Assembly (NCBI RefSeq): GCF_040807025.1 | Contig: NC_090967.1 | Location: 3,718,001 to 3,782,000, forward strand | Reading direction: 5' to 3' | Length of the DNA stretch: 64,000 nucleotides | DNA from: Struthio camelus | Taxonomy: Eukaryota > Chordata > Aves > Struthioniformes > Struthionidae | Shown here: positions 63,859 to 64,000 of the stretch, in pieces | How the letters are laid out: every line of letters begins with the position of its first letter | Numbering within the stretch: position 1 is the stretch's first letter | Made by a program: the position numbers and the translations under genes | The notes under the pieces: generated by a model | Databases searched by the model: none | Seen by the model: the letters and a program-made list of their open reading frames with translations, nothing else | What the model was told of the DNA's origin: nothing

Positions 63859-64000
63859 AGCAGACTGGAATATTTATGGCTTTCTTCCTTCACATAAAAG
63901 CAGTTGTACTGTTGGCGCGTACTTTTGTGTTAAAACAGCACCTCGTCGGCCCGTCGTAGGAAGTCGCTGCGCGGCGGCCTCCTGCCAAAGCCGCGTAGCA

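Larger units (their letters stand above)
62480..64000. promoter_or_regulatory. CpG island at window end, candidate promoter region
   Basis: CpG-dense sequence starts near 62.48 kb and continues to the end of the window with an interruption around 63.0-63.2 kb. It carries a strong minus-strand donor at 62489/62488 and a plus-strand ATG plus donor at 63784-63802. It is likely the promoter of NFILZ, of a divergent neighbour, or of both. Confidence 0.6.

Noticed and set aside
63307-63897. 196-codon frame in CpG island
   Set aside because: Ala/Pro/Arg-rich translation of GC-rich DNA running into an ATTC microsatellite.

Overview
The window is vertebrate nuclear DNA, most likely from a bird. It contains split genes with GT/AG introns, an avian-style CR1 3' end (around 32.65-32.79 kb), older amniote CR1 and MIR remnants, and a terminal CpG island. 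There are three recognisable genes. The 3' part of MUC16 (CA125 membrane mucin) runs on the + strand to position 18826. An intronless actin-like gene, ACTL9, lies on the + strand at 24642-25856. An NFIL3-like bZIP gene, NFILZ, lies on the - strand at 44514-45422. From memory, this trio matches the MUC16 / ACTL9 / NFILZ neighbourhood of human 19p13.2, which supports the orthology calls.

Region 1-19.4 kb is the C-terminal half of MUC16. I traced 45 consecutive exons encoding eleven SEA domains. They are followed by a short membrane-proximal exon, a transmembrane exon, a cytoplasmic-tail exon with the stop codon, and a poly(A) signal. SEA units 1 to 9 share a four-exon plan: A (27 bp linker), B (about 143 bp), C (68 bp), D (173 bp). 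Intron phases are D-A 1, A-B 1, B-C 0 and C-D 2, so a unit can be duplicated without breaking the frame. Units 2, 3 and 4 are near-perfect 1283-bp tandem copies, introns included. This GC-rich block ends abruptly at position 4985, on a splice donor, and the rest of the gene is AT-rich with diverged SEA units. The last two SEA units have lost the separate linker exon. The penultimate one carries a canonical G-S-I-V-V autoproteolysis motif.

Region 19.4-44.5 kb holds ACTL9 and a long stretch with no further gene that I can support. It contains a MIR-like SINE, two CR1 fragments, a CpG-rich patch near 29 kb and simple repeats. Region 44.5-64 kb holds the single coding exon of NFILZ. About 17 kb upstream of it lies a CpG island (62.5-64 kb) with a good minus-strand splice donor, which could be the NFILZ non-coding first exon. 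A possible plus-strand first exon of another gene sits at the very end.

The genes do not form a pathway: epithelial barrier mucin, sperm-head actin relative, transcription factor. I see no undescribed multi-gene system. The most unusual element is the recently homogenised, GC-rich SEA tandem array and its sharp edges.
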